Both the position numbers and the translations under genes were made by a program. A stretch of DNA of 64,000 nucleotides from Panicum virgatum (taxonomy: Eukaryota; Streptophyta; Magnoliopsida; Poales; Poaceae), in the NCBI RefSeq assembly GCF_016808335.1, contig NC_053139.1, positions 38,188,464 through 38,252,463 of the forward strand. The letters run 5' to 3'. Of this stretch, positions 19,708-30,380 are shown piece by piece. The notes under the pieces are model-generated. The model was given only the letters and a program-made list of their open reading frames with translations, made no database searches and had not been told where the DNA came from. Numbering within the stretch: position 1 is the stretch's first letter; the number at the start of each line of letters is the position of its first letter.

Positions 19708-22700
19708 ATGGCGGATTTTGGATCCGAACCGCAGGTAATAAATATTTCTCAACTTTCTTATTCTAAATTTTTTGTATATTTAATTCTATAATTAGTGTAT
19801 GCAGCAATAATGATTTATGTAGAATTATGATTAGTTTTTAGAAAAACCATTTAGGTTTACCAACCATTTTTGTGGTATTGATTAGTTGTTTAATGCGAGA
19901 AAAAATTTTAAAAAAATGCTCAAAAATTATAGAAAATGCTAGAAAAGTATATGAAAAATTCAGATAAATTGTTGAAAATGCAGAAAAATTGTAGAAAATG
20001 TTAGACAAATTTATTTATAAAAATTATTGTACAGAAATTATAGGAAATGCTAGAAAATGCAAGAAAAGTTTATGAAAATTTCAGATAAATTGTAGAAAAT
20101 GCAGAAAACTTATATTTTTTGTGTTAGGTATGGCCGAAGATATGCCAGCTCTACTTGACCGAGTCATAGACTCGTCGCACCGGTCCTTCCTTGCAGTGGT
20201 TCAGCGCGTGAAACTTAACGTGATGCGTCCACGTCCACCAGCGGAGTTGATTCCTGTTGACCCACGATGGGTGCCCAGGTGATATGTCGTCGGATTATGT
20301 TTCTGAGAATACGTTTGTTTCGTATATGTTTCCTACATAATGTACTTACCTTTGATCGTTCTGCTTTTCAGGTTGAGTGAGGCTGATCTTCTTACTATAG
20401 GCTGTCTTGCTGAGAGTGGTTTGGCAAAGCTGGACAGGTCCCTACTGACGGCTCTGGTTGATAGATGGAGGCCTGAGACACACACCTTCCACCTCCCTTG
20501 TGGGGAGATGTCACCGACCCTACAGGACGTTGCGATGCTGCTGGGTCTTCCTATCAGTGGGGATGCCATAGGGCCTCGCGTTGTCCCGTCTACGTGGTTG
20601 GACGATCTAGAAGAGCGTTTTGCAAATATTGACATCGCGATTGATGTAGAGGAGCACCCAAAAGCAACAGGGCCTACCAAGTCATGGATTCTGCAGTTCC
20701 AGGTACATACCTCGTTTTGTTATGAGTAATGTTAGAGTTATGCTTTTGACTAGTGCAGTTATGCTTTTATTTTATAATTGATCTTGTACTCATAAATGTT
20801 CATCTTTTCTATGCAGTCTGACAATTTGGCACATGATGCTGATGAGGATAGCGTCACTCGATCCCTTGAGGCATACCTGTTGTGGTTGTTTGGATACATA
20901 ATGTTCAACAACTCACATGGGGCCTATGTGGATAGGGTGCTTGTGCCTTACGCACAGGAGATCTCAAAGGCAGCTGTGGAGGAAATGCCTCAATACAGTT
21001 GGGGTTCAGCGGTACTTGCAACCACGTACCGTGGCCTCTGCAAGGCATCGGTGCAAAATAAGCATAATGCAATTCTTACAGGATGTCCGATTCTGCTACA
21101 GCTTTGGTCGTACGAGAGGATAGCAATTGGTCGTCCGATTATCGACCACTCACCGTATGAGCCGGATATGTACGGTGACACCGAGGATGATAGGCCCACC
21201 ATGGGGACTCTCTGGTACGCTCGTCATGTACGGAAATGACTGCTACTCGTACTATTCTGTTGGCAATTCTGTTGCTTTGTTTGACCCTCTTTGTATTTCT
21301 TATTGGTATATATTATTAATTTCGTGCACAAGAGTTGGGCCCACGTACAGTCTCGGCGGTCCTATATTGAGTTTGTAGCTGAGTTTGATCGGTTGACACC
21401 TGAAGACGTTGTGTGGGAGCCCTACTCCCAGTTGGCTATAAACACTCGTGCACCGTTCGGGATATCTTCGGTCTGCTCTCAGGACCAGGGCCTTTGGATG
21501 ACAACTACAACATTGGTGTATGACGTTTACATTGAGGCCCACTGCCCGGATAGAGACATGAGGCAGTTCGGTCAAAGGCAGTTGTATCATGTGCTGTCAG
21601 CATTGGATCGGGTCCAATATCATGACCACAGGTAACGATTCATATATCATTTCAGTGATAATGCATTGCTGCTTTAACTAATCAATATTTAGTTTTTCGA
21701 GGGCTGGTCAACCCTTCTCGAACATGTGGGTGACAAAGATACAGCCTTGGGTCGATGGCTGGGACCAGGCAGAGGAGAACGTGGTGCTTCCGACCCCTGC
21801 ACACACGGAGGCTTCGTACAGGGCGTACCTGAGCTGGTACCAGCCTAAGACTCGTTGCCGCTTGCTATATGCTGACATGCATCCACAGCCGCATGTTGCG
21901 ACCCCACAGGATGGCTATGCACGACATAGGGATGAGGCATTAGCTGGGGCGGTGAGTCAAAGTTATCATCGCTTTTCAAATACTTTGGATTAGAGTGTTA
22001 ATGTCTTTCTTTTTCTTGCATGCAGATTGAAATGTGCAGGTTGATGGACGTAGATGCCAGAGCAAATTTGATGAGGATTCGAGCGGGATCTATGATGGAT
22101 AGGAATGAGCAAGAGTCAGCCTGGACCCGAGTTTCACAAAGAGCCCATTCCATGCTTGAAGCCTTTGGTAGCTGGACATCGTACGAGGACTCCTACGGTT
22201 CGTCTCAAGCCTCGACCTCGTTTTCTTGTGGTCCCACACAGCAGCAGCCTTCCCCAGCACCTTATTGGTCTCAGCAGCATTATCCAGGTACGTGAGGATA
22301 CTTACTGACTTCCTACTTTGATAACAACAATTAATCCTCAGTCCATACCGGTGATGGACACCCACCTTATCAACCTCACGGAGGGACCTAGTTTAGTACC
22401 ATGGCACCAGCTGCAGGGATGTCATTTCAACCAACAGAGGCACCACCACGACATTTCGGTAAACATATAGTCCATATCTTAATTTCAATTAATTTTGGTA
22501 TGAAGTCTAATTTCTTTTGCATTTACATATAGGATCACAACACTTATATGATGTGGGACCTTCTTCGTATTACCCTATGGCGACAGCAGAAGGAACGTAA
22601 GGTAAATACCTAATCTGTAATCCGAATTTATCATGTTCTTCTTATTTCTATGAATATTTTAAATAATTTGAACGGTTTACAGGATTGCACCACCAGCTTC

Positions 22701-23020
22701 CTGATATGGGTCCTTCTTCGTATCCACCACCAACAGGTATGTATGATGAATATGTACCCAAATAGATGACTTATAAGACGATGATTAAGATATCTTAATT
22801 GCTACTGTATAGGGGGCCACACAAGATACCTTGGAGGCGAACTTCGAAGACTGGAGTCGGTTATTTTCTACACCTAACCAGCAGGCCGATACTACCTTCC
22901 AGACACCTGTGGCCACCAGACGTCCAAGTAGAGCCGTAGGGCCTCCAAACCGACACACATACCCTACAGACCACGTCCACGCACAGCGTAAAAGAGGTCG
23001 ACATGGCCGGGGTGATTAGG
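19708..23020 (+). pseudogene. Plant mobile domain (MAIN-like) protein gene, multi-exon, probably damaged
   Basis: Exons inferred from GT/AG sites and family-like reading: 19708-19734 (or start at ATG 20130), 20128-20278, 20372-20702, 20817-21227, 21333-21631, 21693-21951, 22026 to about 22287, then small Pro/Ser/Tyr-rich exons ending at about 23020. Joined, they read RWVPR|LSEADLLTIG, then TFHLPCGEMSPTLQDVAMLL, WAHVQSRRSYIEFVAEFDRL and MRQFGQRQ. This is the full PMD (PF10536) in order, as in MAIN/MAIL proteins and transposon PMD proteins. Two oddities: the 27-nt first exon is out of frame with exon 2, so translation probably starts at 20130; and in-frame TAG (22389-22391) and TAA (about 22598) interrupt the low-complexity C-terminal part. 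The PMD core is intact. Its biochemical role is unknown. Confidence 0.7.
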
Positions 23021-23245
23021 AGGTGCTTCTAGTTGTTTCTGTATTTTTGTTATGAATATGTCGTCATGTTATACTTATTTCGTTCTTATGCATCACCTAT
23101 TTCGTTCTCAGTTACGTATGTGTATGAATTGTTAAGTTATAATTTTCATATTCATCTACTTTACTAACGGTTTTTATTTCTATCCAAAATATCTAAAACC
23201 ACATCTAATGCCGCACTACCGCACTGACGTTCAAGGTTTAACTTG

Positions 23246-23493
23246 GGAGGAGGGGCCTACCGCCCCCTGCCGGCCGGCTGCCTGGCCTACCGCCCCGCCA
23301 CCAGGCGGCAGCCTCCCCCAGGGGCCAAAATGTGATTAAAACAAATTTTATTTACATTCAGGTCTCTACCGCCCGGCAGGAGGACGGTAGGGGGCCGGCC
23401 GCCCAACAGCCGGGCGGTAGGGGTACAAACTATAAATTATGAAACCGAAAATATATTTCTGTAAAAAACAATTTTGAAAAATATAAAAAAACC
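23246..23493. repeat. Right terminal inverted repeat of the MULE
   Basis: 248 bp ending in an A-rich tract (TATAAAAAAACC). It is the reverse complement of the left TIR with scattered differences. The 9-bp duplication follows at 23494-23502. Confidence 0.8.
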
Positions 23494-23502
23494 CAATGCA
23501 AG

Positions 23503-23950
23503 CCTCCCTCCAACTGACATACGGCCCAAAATGGCATCTCATTGGGTGGGCGTGGGCCAACTTTGAGCAGGGGCTGACAAGGCCCAGCAACCGCTAAGCC
23601 CTTCTTTTTTTTTTGACGAAGCTAAGCCCAAAATCTAGCCTGGTTGAAAGCTTGGATGGTAGTTGTTGGATCCCAAAGTCCTAGCTGCCGTTTCTCATGA
23701 TCATATTTGTAGCAGCCTTTTTTTAATCGAAAATTTAGCAGCCTTTAGCAGTGAGAAGCCCCTCATGCCCGCATGAAATGTGGAAGGGCACTAGACACGC
23801 TCTCCAAAGTTCACCAATTGAAATTATCACAAAGAAAAAAAAAAGTTCACCACATGAAACAGCGAGAGGGCACTGGGAGATCGAGGTCTTTTTTTTTGAA
23901 AAGATTGGAGATCGGGATCTCTCGTTCCCTTCCTCCGTCGAGGCCGAAGC
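23503..23950. other. Unassigned sequence
   Basis: Mixed sequence with several A- and T-homopolymers (for example 23828-23842 and 23888-23897). No supported gene or element ends seen. Confidence 0.4.
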
Positions 23951-24730
23951 TTTTTTTTTAAGGAAAATGTATTTGATCTTAGCGCATTACAGTGATTTTT
24001 TCACAAACAGAATCTCAAAAAAAGAAAATTACAAAGAAATCCAAAACTCATGTTCATCTTCTTCGAAGCCTTTAGAGATCTGTTCATCACCGCTGCCAAA
24101 TCCGCTTCCCAATCGTCGTCGGGCACCAGAGCCAATCTCCACAAAATAGAGACTGCAGAGGAGGCCTTACTTCTAGGCGAATCAGCCAAGTATACTGCTT
24201 CCTAGGCGCATCGGCCAACTCCCGTACCCACGACGCATCCTTCGATTCCACCGCCGGCAACCCGAGCAAAGCTCAGATTTTCACTAAAGATCATCTTCAT
24301 CGAAATTAATAGGGTCAACAACATCATCACCTGAAGAAGACGACGATGCGCCGGCCCTCGACTCCTGGACAGGTCTCCCTAGCCTCTCCGTTGACGTCGG
24401 AGTAGATCGCCATCGGAGAACGGAAGAGGCTGGGAGAAATTATTCCGCCGCGCCGCCGTCGCTTCCGCATCGCCGGCGTCGCCAAGAAAAATAAGCCGCA
24501 GAGAAGCCACACTCCTCCGGCAAAATCTAACTCCACTGCTGAATATCGACGGCGAGCAAACTCTAGATCTAGGTAGACTCGATTAAGACCCTACGAAGAC
24601 AAACAATCTGTTGAAGAGACGGATTCCGCTCCTCGTCACCACCGACAGCGATGCCGGAGGCGAGGGAACGGGAGCCGCAAACGGTGGCGGCCGCGGCGTC
24701 GCCCCCTTTCTTTCGCGAGAGGAAAGAATA
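23951..24730 (-). mobile_element. Poly(A)-tailed retro-sequence, candidate non-autonomous LINE or retrocopy
   Basis: On the minus strand this starts in GC-rich leader-like sequence (CGACGCCGCGGCCGCC, about 24695). It passes a short coding-looking piece with SGDDVVDPINFDEDDL followed by a stop (about 24300), continues with frame-broken sequence, and ends in TTCCTTAAAAAAAAA at 23951. Poly(A) at the 3' end and a GC-rich 5' end suggest copying from RNA. I cannot name the parent and see no target duplication. Confidence 0.35.
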
Positions 24731-24739
24731 AAGGGTGTT

Positions 24740-25140
24740 ATTATAAAAGCAGGCTATGATAGATTAGCCTAGCCGACGCTGAGGCAGGCAGGCAGCCTCC
24801 AGACGCGGCCGAAATGCCGAATTCGGCACGAGGTGTCTTTCGGGGGAAAAAAAGGTTCGGCACGAGGAGCACGGGCAGGGCGGCGCGTGGACAGCAACCG
24901 AAGAACGAGACGAACCTGCCTGCCTGCGCGCATGCACATGCCAGCAGGCAACTCGGCGCCCGCACGGCCGCACACGTGCCGGAGGAGCAGCGGCTCGCGG
25001 GGGGAGATTTTTCGCGCGCCCTGCTTCCAGGCCCCTCTCGCTCGCTCGCGCGAAGCACCGTACGCGTGGCGGGGGCTGGGCGCCTGAGCCAGCCAGCCAG
25101 CGTCCCCGTGTCGCGGGCTCGCGGCTCGCCGCGCCGCTGC
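24740..25140. other. GC-rich island containing a cDNA-adaptor-like sequence
   Basis: GC-rich sequence with long ORFs in several frames of both strands, which is typical of composition rather than coding. GAATTCGGCACGAGG at 24819-24833 equals a widely used cDNA-cloning adaptor, and TTCGGCACGAGG recurs at 24856-24867. No splice-supported gene is seen. Confidence 0.4.
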
Positions 25141-25145
25141 TCTGG

Positions 25146-25475
25146 GCCTTGTTTGGATCGTACCGAAACTTGCACACACGTTTTTTTAAAAAAAAAGAAT
25201 TTTGTATACATAGAGAGCTAAATAAAAATTATTTGTAAAAAAATTTCAAAAATAGGTGTAACTTTTCGCAACGAATTTAATGAAAGTAATTAATCGATGA
25301 TTGGCTACATTAATGCTACAGTAACCATCCTCTAATTACGCAGTCAGAGATTTCATTAGATTCTTCAGGGTTCCTAACGCAGGAGTTCTGAAGTTAATTT
25401 TGTGATTTTGTTTGACACCTCTAATCACGATCAAAATGTTTTCCAAAATTCCTAGCACACTGACCAAACAGGTGA
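25146..25475. mobile_element. MITE-like element (GGCCTTGTTTGGAT ... CCAAACAGG)
   Basis: The left end GGGCCTTGTTTGGATCG and right end GACCAAACAGGT form short imperfect inverted repeats. The interior words GATTGGCTACATTAATGCTA and CAGTAACCATCCTCTAATTA belong to a common grass MITE type, as I recall it. No coding. Confidence 0.5.
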
Positions 25476-25523
25476 ACCCGTGCGTGCTCCGGCGGCCACA
25501 GAAAAATCCCTCGCGCGCCTTGA

Positions 25524-26656
25524 GGGCCTGTTTGGCAGAGCTCCGGGTCCACCAAAAATGGCTCCGGCTCCGGCTTCTCTGGTGGAGCGGCTTCTCTAGC
25601 GGAGCTGGAGCCGTTTTGTAAAGCGTTTGGCAAAACGGCTTTATGCTGATTTTTATGAATGGATAGAACATGTGAAATGTCCAATATGCCCTTTGCTATT
25701 TGACATGTTTGTGTACTAAATTATATATGTTTGTATCGAGTTTAAACCTTGAAGTCATGTGAAAATAAATAAATAAATAAATAGAAATATTAGTTAGGTA
25801 ATAATAATTTGTCTTCTCATAATAATAATTTGTCCAATATGTCCTATATCTTTCTTTTACATTTTTTTTTCTGTTTTCCCTTTTCCCTCTCTTTTTATTT
25901 TTCCCTCCCTCTCTTTTTATTTTTCCCTCCCTCTTTTCTTTTTTTCCTCCTCTCCTTATCCAATCGTCCATCTCTCTTGTCCGCTCCGCCTCCCGATCTC
26001 CGCTGCGCCGCCGCCGGCATCCTCCTCCCCACGGCCGCCGGGCGGAGCAGGCGGTGGTCGGCGAGCGGGCGGAGCAAGCCGGCGGGCGGGACATGTCCCT
26101 GGGCGGAGCTCGGCCGGCCTCCAGCTCACCGCCGCACACCCTTCTTCCTCCCTCACGGCGAGCTCACCGCCGCACGCCCTTCTTCCTCCTCCCTGGGCGG
26201 AGCTCGGCCGGCCTCCACGCCCTCTCTCCTGCCGCCGGCCGCACGCACCGCTCCGGCGACCTCCGCCCCGCCCAGGCCGCGCGCTCCGGCCTCGGCCGCC
26301 TCCGCCCCGGCCCGGCCGCGCGCTGCGCTCCAGCGGCCTCCGCCCCGCCCCGCCCCGCCCCGCCACGGGCGCTCGCTCCGGCCGCCCCGCCCTGTCCGGG
26401 GCGCTCGCACTGCTTCGCGCCGCCGGCCGCTGTCGGGCCTTGGAGGGTTGGGGGAGGGGCAGTCGTGGAATGAAGGGCGATGTCAGCTCCCGGAGCCGCG
26501 CGGAGCCTCGTTTCACTGGCTTCACGTCGCCTGTGTAAGCCGTCAGTGGCTCCAGTAGGGGCTTCACATGTGAAGCCGGTTCCCATTCGTCTGTTTGGCA
26601 CGGCTCCTAGTGGAGCTGCTGGCGGAGCCGCGGGAAGAGCCGTGCCAAACGGGGCC
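25524..26656. mobile_element. 1.1-kb non-autonomous element with short TIRs and 3-bp duplication
   Basis: The left end GGGCCTGTTTGGCAGAGCTC and the reverse complement of the right end GGCCCCGTTTGGCACGGCTC form inverted repeats. TGA flanks both sides (25521-25523 and 26657-26659). Near each end GGCTCC/GGAGCC words recur. The middle (25980-26450) is extremely GC-rich and gives long overlapping ORFs on both strands that look compositional. A 3-bp duplication suits CACTA or PIF/Harbinger types; the superfamily is not decided. Confidence 0.55.
25765..25785. repeat. (AAAT)n microsatellite
   Basis: Five uninterrupted AAAT units within the 1.1-kb TIR element. Confidence 0.8.
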
Positions 26657-26882
26657 TGAATATCTGCTGCCCGCGAGGTCATACCAGAGCGTGCGAGAAA
26701 AAGATCTCCCCGTCGGCATGCGGTCGATGCGGGGCCGTCGGCGGAAATCTGGCTTCAGACACGGCGGCGGTAGGCTCCCAACCAAATGGCCGCGGAATAG
26801 TTCGATCGGGCCGGGTTAGAATTATTAAGAGTAAAATATATCAGTTAGATCTTCAAACTCTCAAAATGCATATTAAAATTAT

Positions 26883-27003
26883 GAGTGTGTTCGGCTGGCT
26901 GTGGCTGGTGCTGATTTATTATAAGAGAAAAGTACAGCTAGCTGGTTGGTGCTAGTTTGGTGTGAGAGAAAAATATTGTTGGCTGGATACAGATGAACAG
27001 AGT
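26883..27003. mobile_element. Small MITE-like element (GTGTTCGGCTG type)
   Basis: About 120 bp. GAGTGTGTTCGGCTGGCTG on the left pairs imperfectly with CACTCTGTTCATCTG in reverse complement on the right. The interior has repeated GGCTG/GCTGG words. Ends are approximate. Confidence 0.4.
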
Positions 27004-27302
27004 GTAAATTTGCTAATAGTATCACATGAGGTCTAAATTATAGTTGCTTAATTAAGTTGAACCGAAAAGTTAAATTTATATTTCTTCAAATATAAATTAT
27101 ATACAAAATATATACATGAAAAAAATGATAACAAAATTACATGTACAAATATGAATATGTATAAAAGATTTGTAGGAAAATGAAGCTCATATGATATAAG
27201 TTTTTTACAAAAAAATAGAAAATAAAAAGGATACATTTTGGAGGAAACGTTGGACAAATATTTGGATATGAAGTTTTGAAACAAAATTTTGGAGAAAACT
27301 TC
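27004..27302. other. AT-rich spacer
   Basis: AT-rich sequence between the small MITE and the SINE. No coding or repeat structure noticed. Confidence 0.5.
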
Positions 27303-27318
27303 AAAAATATATGAGTTT

Positions 27319-27612
27319 TTTGAGATTACACAGTACAGCTAAGACACTCATAACGCACGCATACTCGCACCCCTATGAATACACGTACGCAAACCCTACT
27401 CCTATGAGTATCTTCGAAGACTGAGCCGGCAAATCCTCGAGATTGACAAAGTCACCACAGGCGCCTCGCTGTCGACGGGAACGTCGCTTATCACTGAATG
27501 CACAACACCGTGAAATCCCAGAATATTCGTTCCTATGGGGAGTCGAACCCAGGATCTCAGGTGCTACCGAGGCTCTCGTAACCACCAGGCTATATGCCCT
27601 TTCGCAAGAATA
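27319..27612 (-). mobile_element. tRNA-derived SINE (grass Au/PoaS type) with 16-bp target duplication
   Basis: On the minus strand an A-box-like TAGCCTGGTGGTTACGAG (about 27590) and a perfect B-box GGTTCGACTCC (about 27542) form the pol III head. The body has CCGTCGACAGCGAGGCGCC and ends TGTAATCTCAAA, the style of Au-type grass SINEs. AAAAATATATGAGTTT (27303-27318) and AAAAATATACGAGTTT (27613-27628) flank it with one mismatch. This is a long target duplication expected for LINE-driven retrotransposition. Confidence 0.8.
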
Positions 27613-27910
27613 AAAAATATACGAGTTTAGCACAGAAAATTCAAAAAATAAAATTGGAACCATATGCAAGCTCCACGTCGGCCGAAATACTTCTGCTTTA
27701 TAATTTATTAATGGAGATCTGAACTTCCCGTGATATAATAACAAGGACATGGATGTGTATTTTGGAACTTTGTAGACATGCATAGTACTGCGAGCCAAGT
27801 TCGAGAACCGGCGATGCATTTTTACTATAGAGTCGAAGAGCTAGCTGGACTCATCATGCTGAGCAAGGGAAAAGAAACTTATCTGGAAAACAGTTTCTTT
27901 CTAGGGTTGG

Positions 27911-28266
27911 TGTAACGACCCGGCCCGGGATAATGGCTAAGATCTACTCTACATTTTGAGTAAACCATACCTGTTAAATAACTCTCTTGCGCTTTCGTCC
28001 TCGCTTCGCACAAAAGGCTGCAGCCGGAATTATTTACCTCCCCGTGACCGGACTTTTAAACTGGTCTGGCTCGTCACCGTTTCTCGGTATGGGACTAAAC
28101 TGGGAAGCCGGAATTATTTACCTCCCCGTGACCGGACTTTTAAACTGGTCTGGCTCGTCACCGTTTCTCGGTATGGGACTAAACTGGGAATACTGTGCCG
28201 GAGCTACAGTAGACGTGCTACAGTAACTCGAATTCAGCCCGGCCCAACTGGCCACGGGCTGTCACA
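27911..28266 (-). repeat. TRIM LTR (3' in element sense) with internal 84-bp duplication
   Basis: 356 bp against 272 bp for its partner. The excess is one extra exact-looking copy of an 84-bp segment starting GCCGGAATTATTTACCTCCC, repeated head to tail between about 28023 and 28190. Confidence 0.85.
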
Positions 28267-28379
28267 CACCCCCCGTTGAGGACTCGACGTCCTCGTCGAG
28301 ACATCGAACCAGCTTACCCATACGGGACAAAGGAGCAGGATCCCCTCTCTTGGGTCACGTCCCATACGTCTAGTGCTAC

Positions 28380-30066
28380 TGTAAGGATCGATGGACCAAG
28401 AGGGGGGGTGAATTGGGCCTTTTTCAATTTCTAAAACAAAGTAAGGCAACCTTAACCTATGCAAAGCTAGTAGGGCACCAATTCACCAACCGGATAACTA
28501 AGCTACCTACACAAGCTTAAGAGTGATAAAAACAAAGTAAAGCCTAGCAAGGTAGAGCTAAGTTATGATCTCTAAGTCAAGCTCATAAGTAAATTGCATG
28601 AAAGAAAAAGCTTGAATAAAGAGAGAGGATAAGAGACGACCGGATTTTTTCCCGTGGTGTCGATGTGTTGGCACACACCCCTAGTCCACGTTGTGACACT
28701 CACTAAGAGTCTTGTCACCTCCCATGTCACCGAGACTTGGGCGCTCACTAAGAGTCTCCGTTCACCATCCCGGCGTGGTGGAGCTCAAGCCACGTACAAT
28801 CTTCTTCTCCGGGCTCCCACAATCCTTGGCAAGCTCCGCGAGAAACACCCCGATCACCAAGATCGCCTAGGTGATGCCAATCACCAAGAGTAACAAGCTA
28901 AGGCCTTCACTTGAGTAAGAACCGATCACCAAGAACGGATGCACACTAGCTTTTCTCTACTCAAGTCCTTAATCTTGCTTCTTGATTGATTGAGAGCACA
29001 AGTATGTGAATGATGAAGCTCAAGGTGGCTCTTGACTATGGTATGAGTGTTTGGATGTTGCCTGGTGTCAAGAGTGGGCGAAATGACCCATTGGAGGGGT
29101 ATATATAGGCAGCTCACACAAATAGAGCCGTTGGAGAAAAGCTGCCAGAAAACTGCGTAGCGCCGGTTAATCCGACGTACCCCCCATTGTCATCGTCGGT
29201 TTAACCGGTGAATGTAAACTGCCTCTTCTGAAAACTAGCCGTTACAACTGGGGCAGATTAACCGACGTAGCATCGGTTTAACCGGTGAGTGTAGTTGTCC
29301 ACTGAACCACTGAAAAATCAAGTCTCTGGACAACTGCACCGACATTAACTCAAACCTATCGTCGGTTTAACCGGTGAGTACAACTTTTGAATTCCTCTGA
29401 AAAAACCATCTCACTGGTTAATTGCACCGACGTCTTGATTCAAACAGCGTCGGTTAATCCGGTGAATAGAACTTGAATTTCCCTGGAAAAACCAACTCTG
29501 GACCAATGCACCGACGTTAAATTCAAACACGTCGGTTTAACCGGTGTATTGAATTTGTCCAGACTCTGCTGACTTCGTTTAACCGACGTATAGAAAATTG
29601 AGAGCGTCGGTTAAACCGGTGTATAGACTTTTTCTGATTTTGTCTTTTCTGATTTGAGTCTTGAATGAAATCCAAATATTCTTGAGATATAGTTTGAGAA
29701 CCACTTATTTGAACTTCTAGAAACCTGAGTGACCATAGTGTGCATCCATTTTCAAATGATCATGTCCATGCTCAAGTTACTTAGCCTTAACCCCTCTTAA
29801 TAGTGCGATCACTACAAAACTATAAAACCTATACTAACCTAAGTGTCCTTCTCAACCTTGTGACACTTAGGACTAGAAAGATCCTTAGCCTTGACATATA
29901 TAAGTTGAAAACCGAGATCGCCTTTTAGAATAACCGAAATTGAGGGGCCTCTTTTGACATATGACCAAATGAGCGATAATGATCTATTAAGCTGCACAAA
30001 CTCATTAGTCACAATAATGGTTGTCATTAATCACCGAAACATACCTTGAGGGCCTAGATGCTTACA
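28380..30066 (-). repeat. 3' LTR of the SIRE element
   Basis: 1687 bp. In element sense it begins TGTAAGCATCTAGGCC and ends GATCCTTACA. It holds the motif array (29161-29622) followed by a TATA box (29099-29106). Short ORFs that recur in both LTRs are just the repeated sequence. Confidence 0.95.
29161..29622. promoter_or_regulatory. LTR array of CGTCGGTTTAACCGGTG motifs
   Basis: About six paired units spaced 60-95 bp apart. Each pair has one TTAACCGACG or GCACCGACG arm and one CGTCGGTTTAACCGGTG arm (for example 29193-29210, 29258-29286, 29358-29375, 29425-29464, 29509-29546, 29577-29621). The TATA-proximal unit is CGCCGGTTAATCCGACG (29161-29177). TATATATA at 29099-29106 follows in element sense about 55 bp later. 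The 5' LTR has the same array. The position fits an enhancer or repressor-binding region in U3. Confidence 0.7.
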
Positions 30067-30080
30067 ATCTCCCCCTTTTT
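30067..30080 (-). other. Polypurine tract
   Basis: AAAAAGGGGGAGAT on the minus strand directly next to the 3' LTR, the plus-strand primer site for reverse transcription. Confidence 0.9.
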
Positions 30081-30380
30081 GGTGATTGATGACAACACAA
30101 ACATAAGTAACGAGAGAGCGAGAAAGATAAAGCAGGATAAACACAAGCAAACTCGAAAGCAGGACCAAAGAGCTCAAAGGCTCAAACGAAATCCATAGAT
30201 ATGTCTCAAAGAACGGCATACTCAAGCGACGAATGTACATATCCATGAATTAACACCAAATGTGATACAAAGAAATAAAGTCCTGATAACTACGAGCTCT
30301 CTCTAGCTCTACCCTCCCCCTAACTCTGGTGCTCCCCCTAACACCTCTCCCCCTTTGGCATCAAAGCACCAAAAGGCGAG

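Larger units (their letters stand above)
19317..23493 (+). mobile_element. Mutator-like element carrying a PMD gene
   Basis: A 4177-bp element bounded by long terminal inverted repeats (left about 19317-19602, right about 23246-23493) and flanked by the 9-bp direct repeat CAATGCAAG. Long inverted repeats plus a 9-bp duplication are the hallmark of the Mutator superfamily. Aligned in opposite orientation, the two ends share long blocks such as TTTTTTACAGAAATATATTT and ATTTTGGCCCCTGGGGGAGG, with small gaps. The only coding sequence recognised is a multi-exon PMD gene. No MULE transposase motif (DDE, SWIM or FAR1-like) is seen, so mobility would need a partner in trans, unless the PMD protein itself takes part. 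Confidence 0.8.

Noticed and set aside
25809..26682. ORFs up to 249 residues on both strands
   Set aside because: They sit inside the 1.1-kb TIR element, are low in complexity and overlap in five frames. No splice structure or domain.
27319..27612. tRNA gene suggested by A- and B-box sequences
   Set aside because: No complete cloverleaf with acceptor stem. The body and flanking 16-bp duplication identify it as a SINE.
29161..29622. Regularly spaced short repeats that could suggest a CRISPR array
   Set aside because: Units are paired palindromic motifs with variable spacing in a plant LTR promoter, and the same array occurs in the other LTR.
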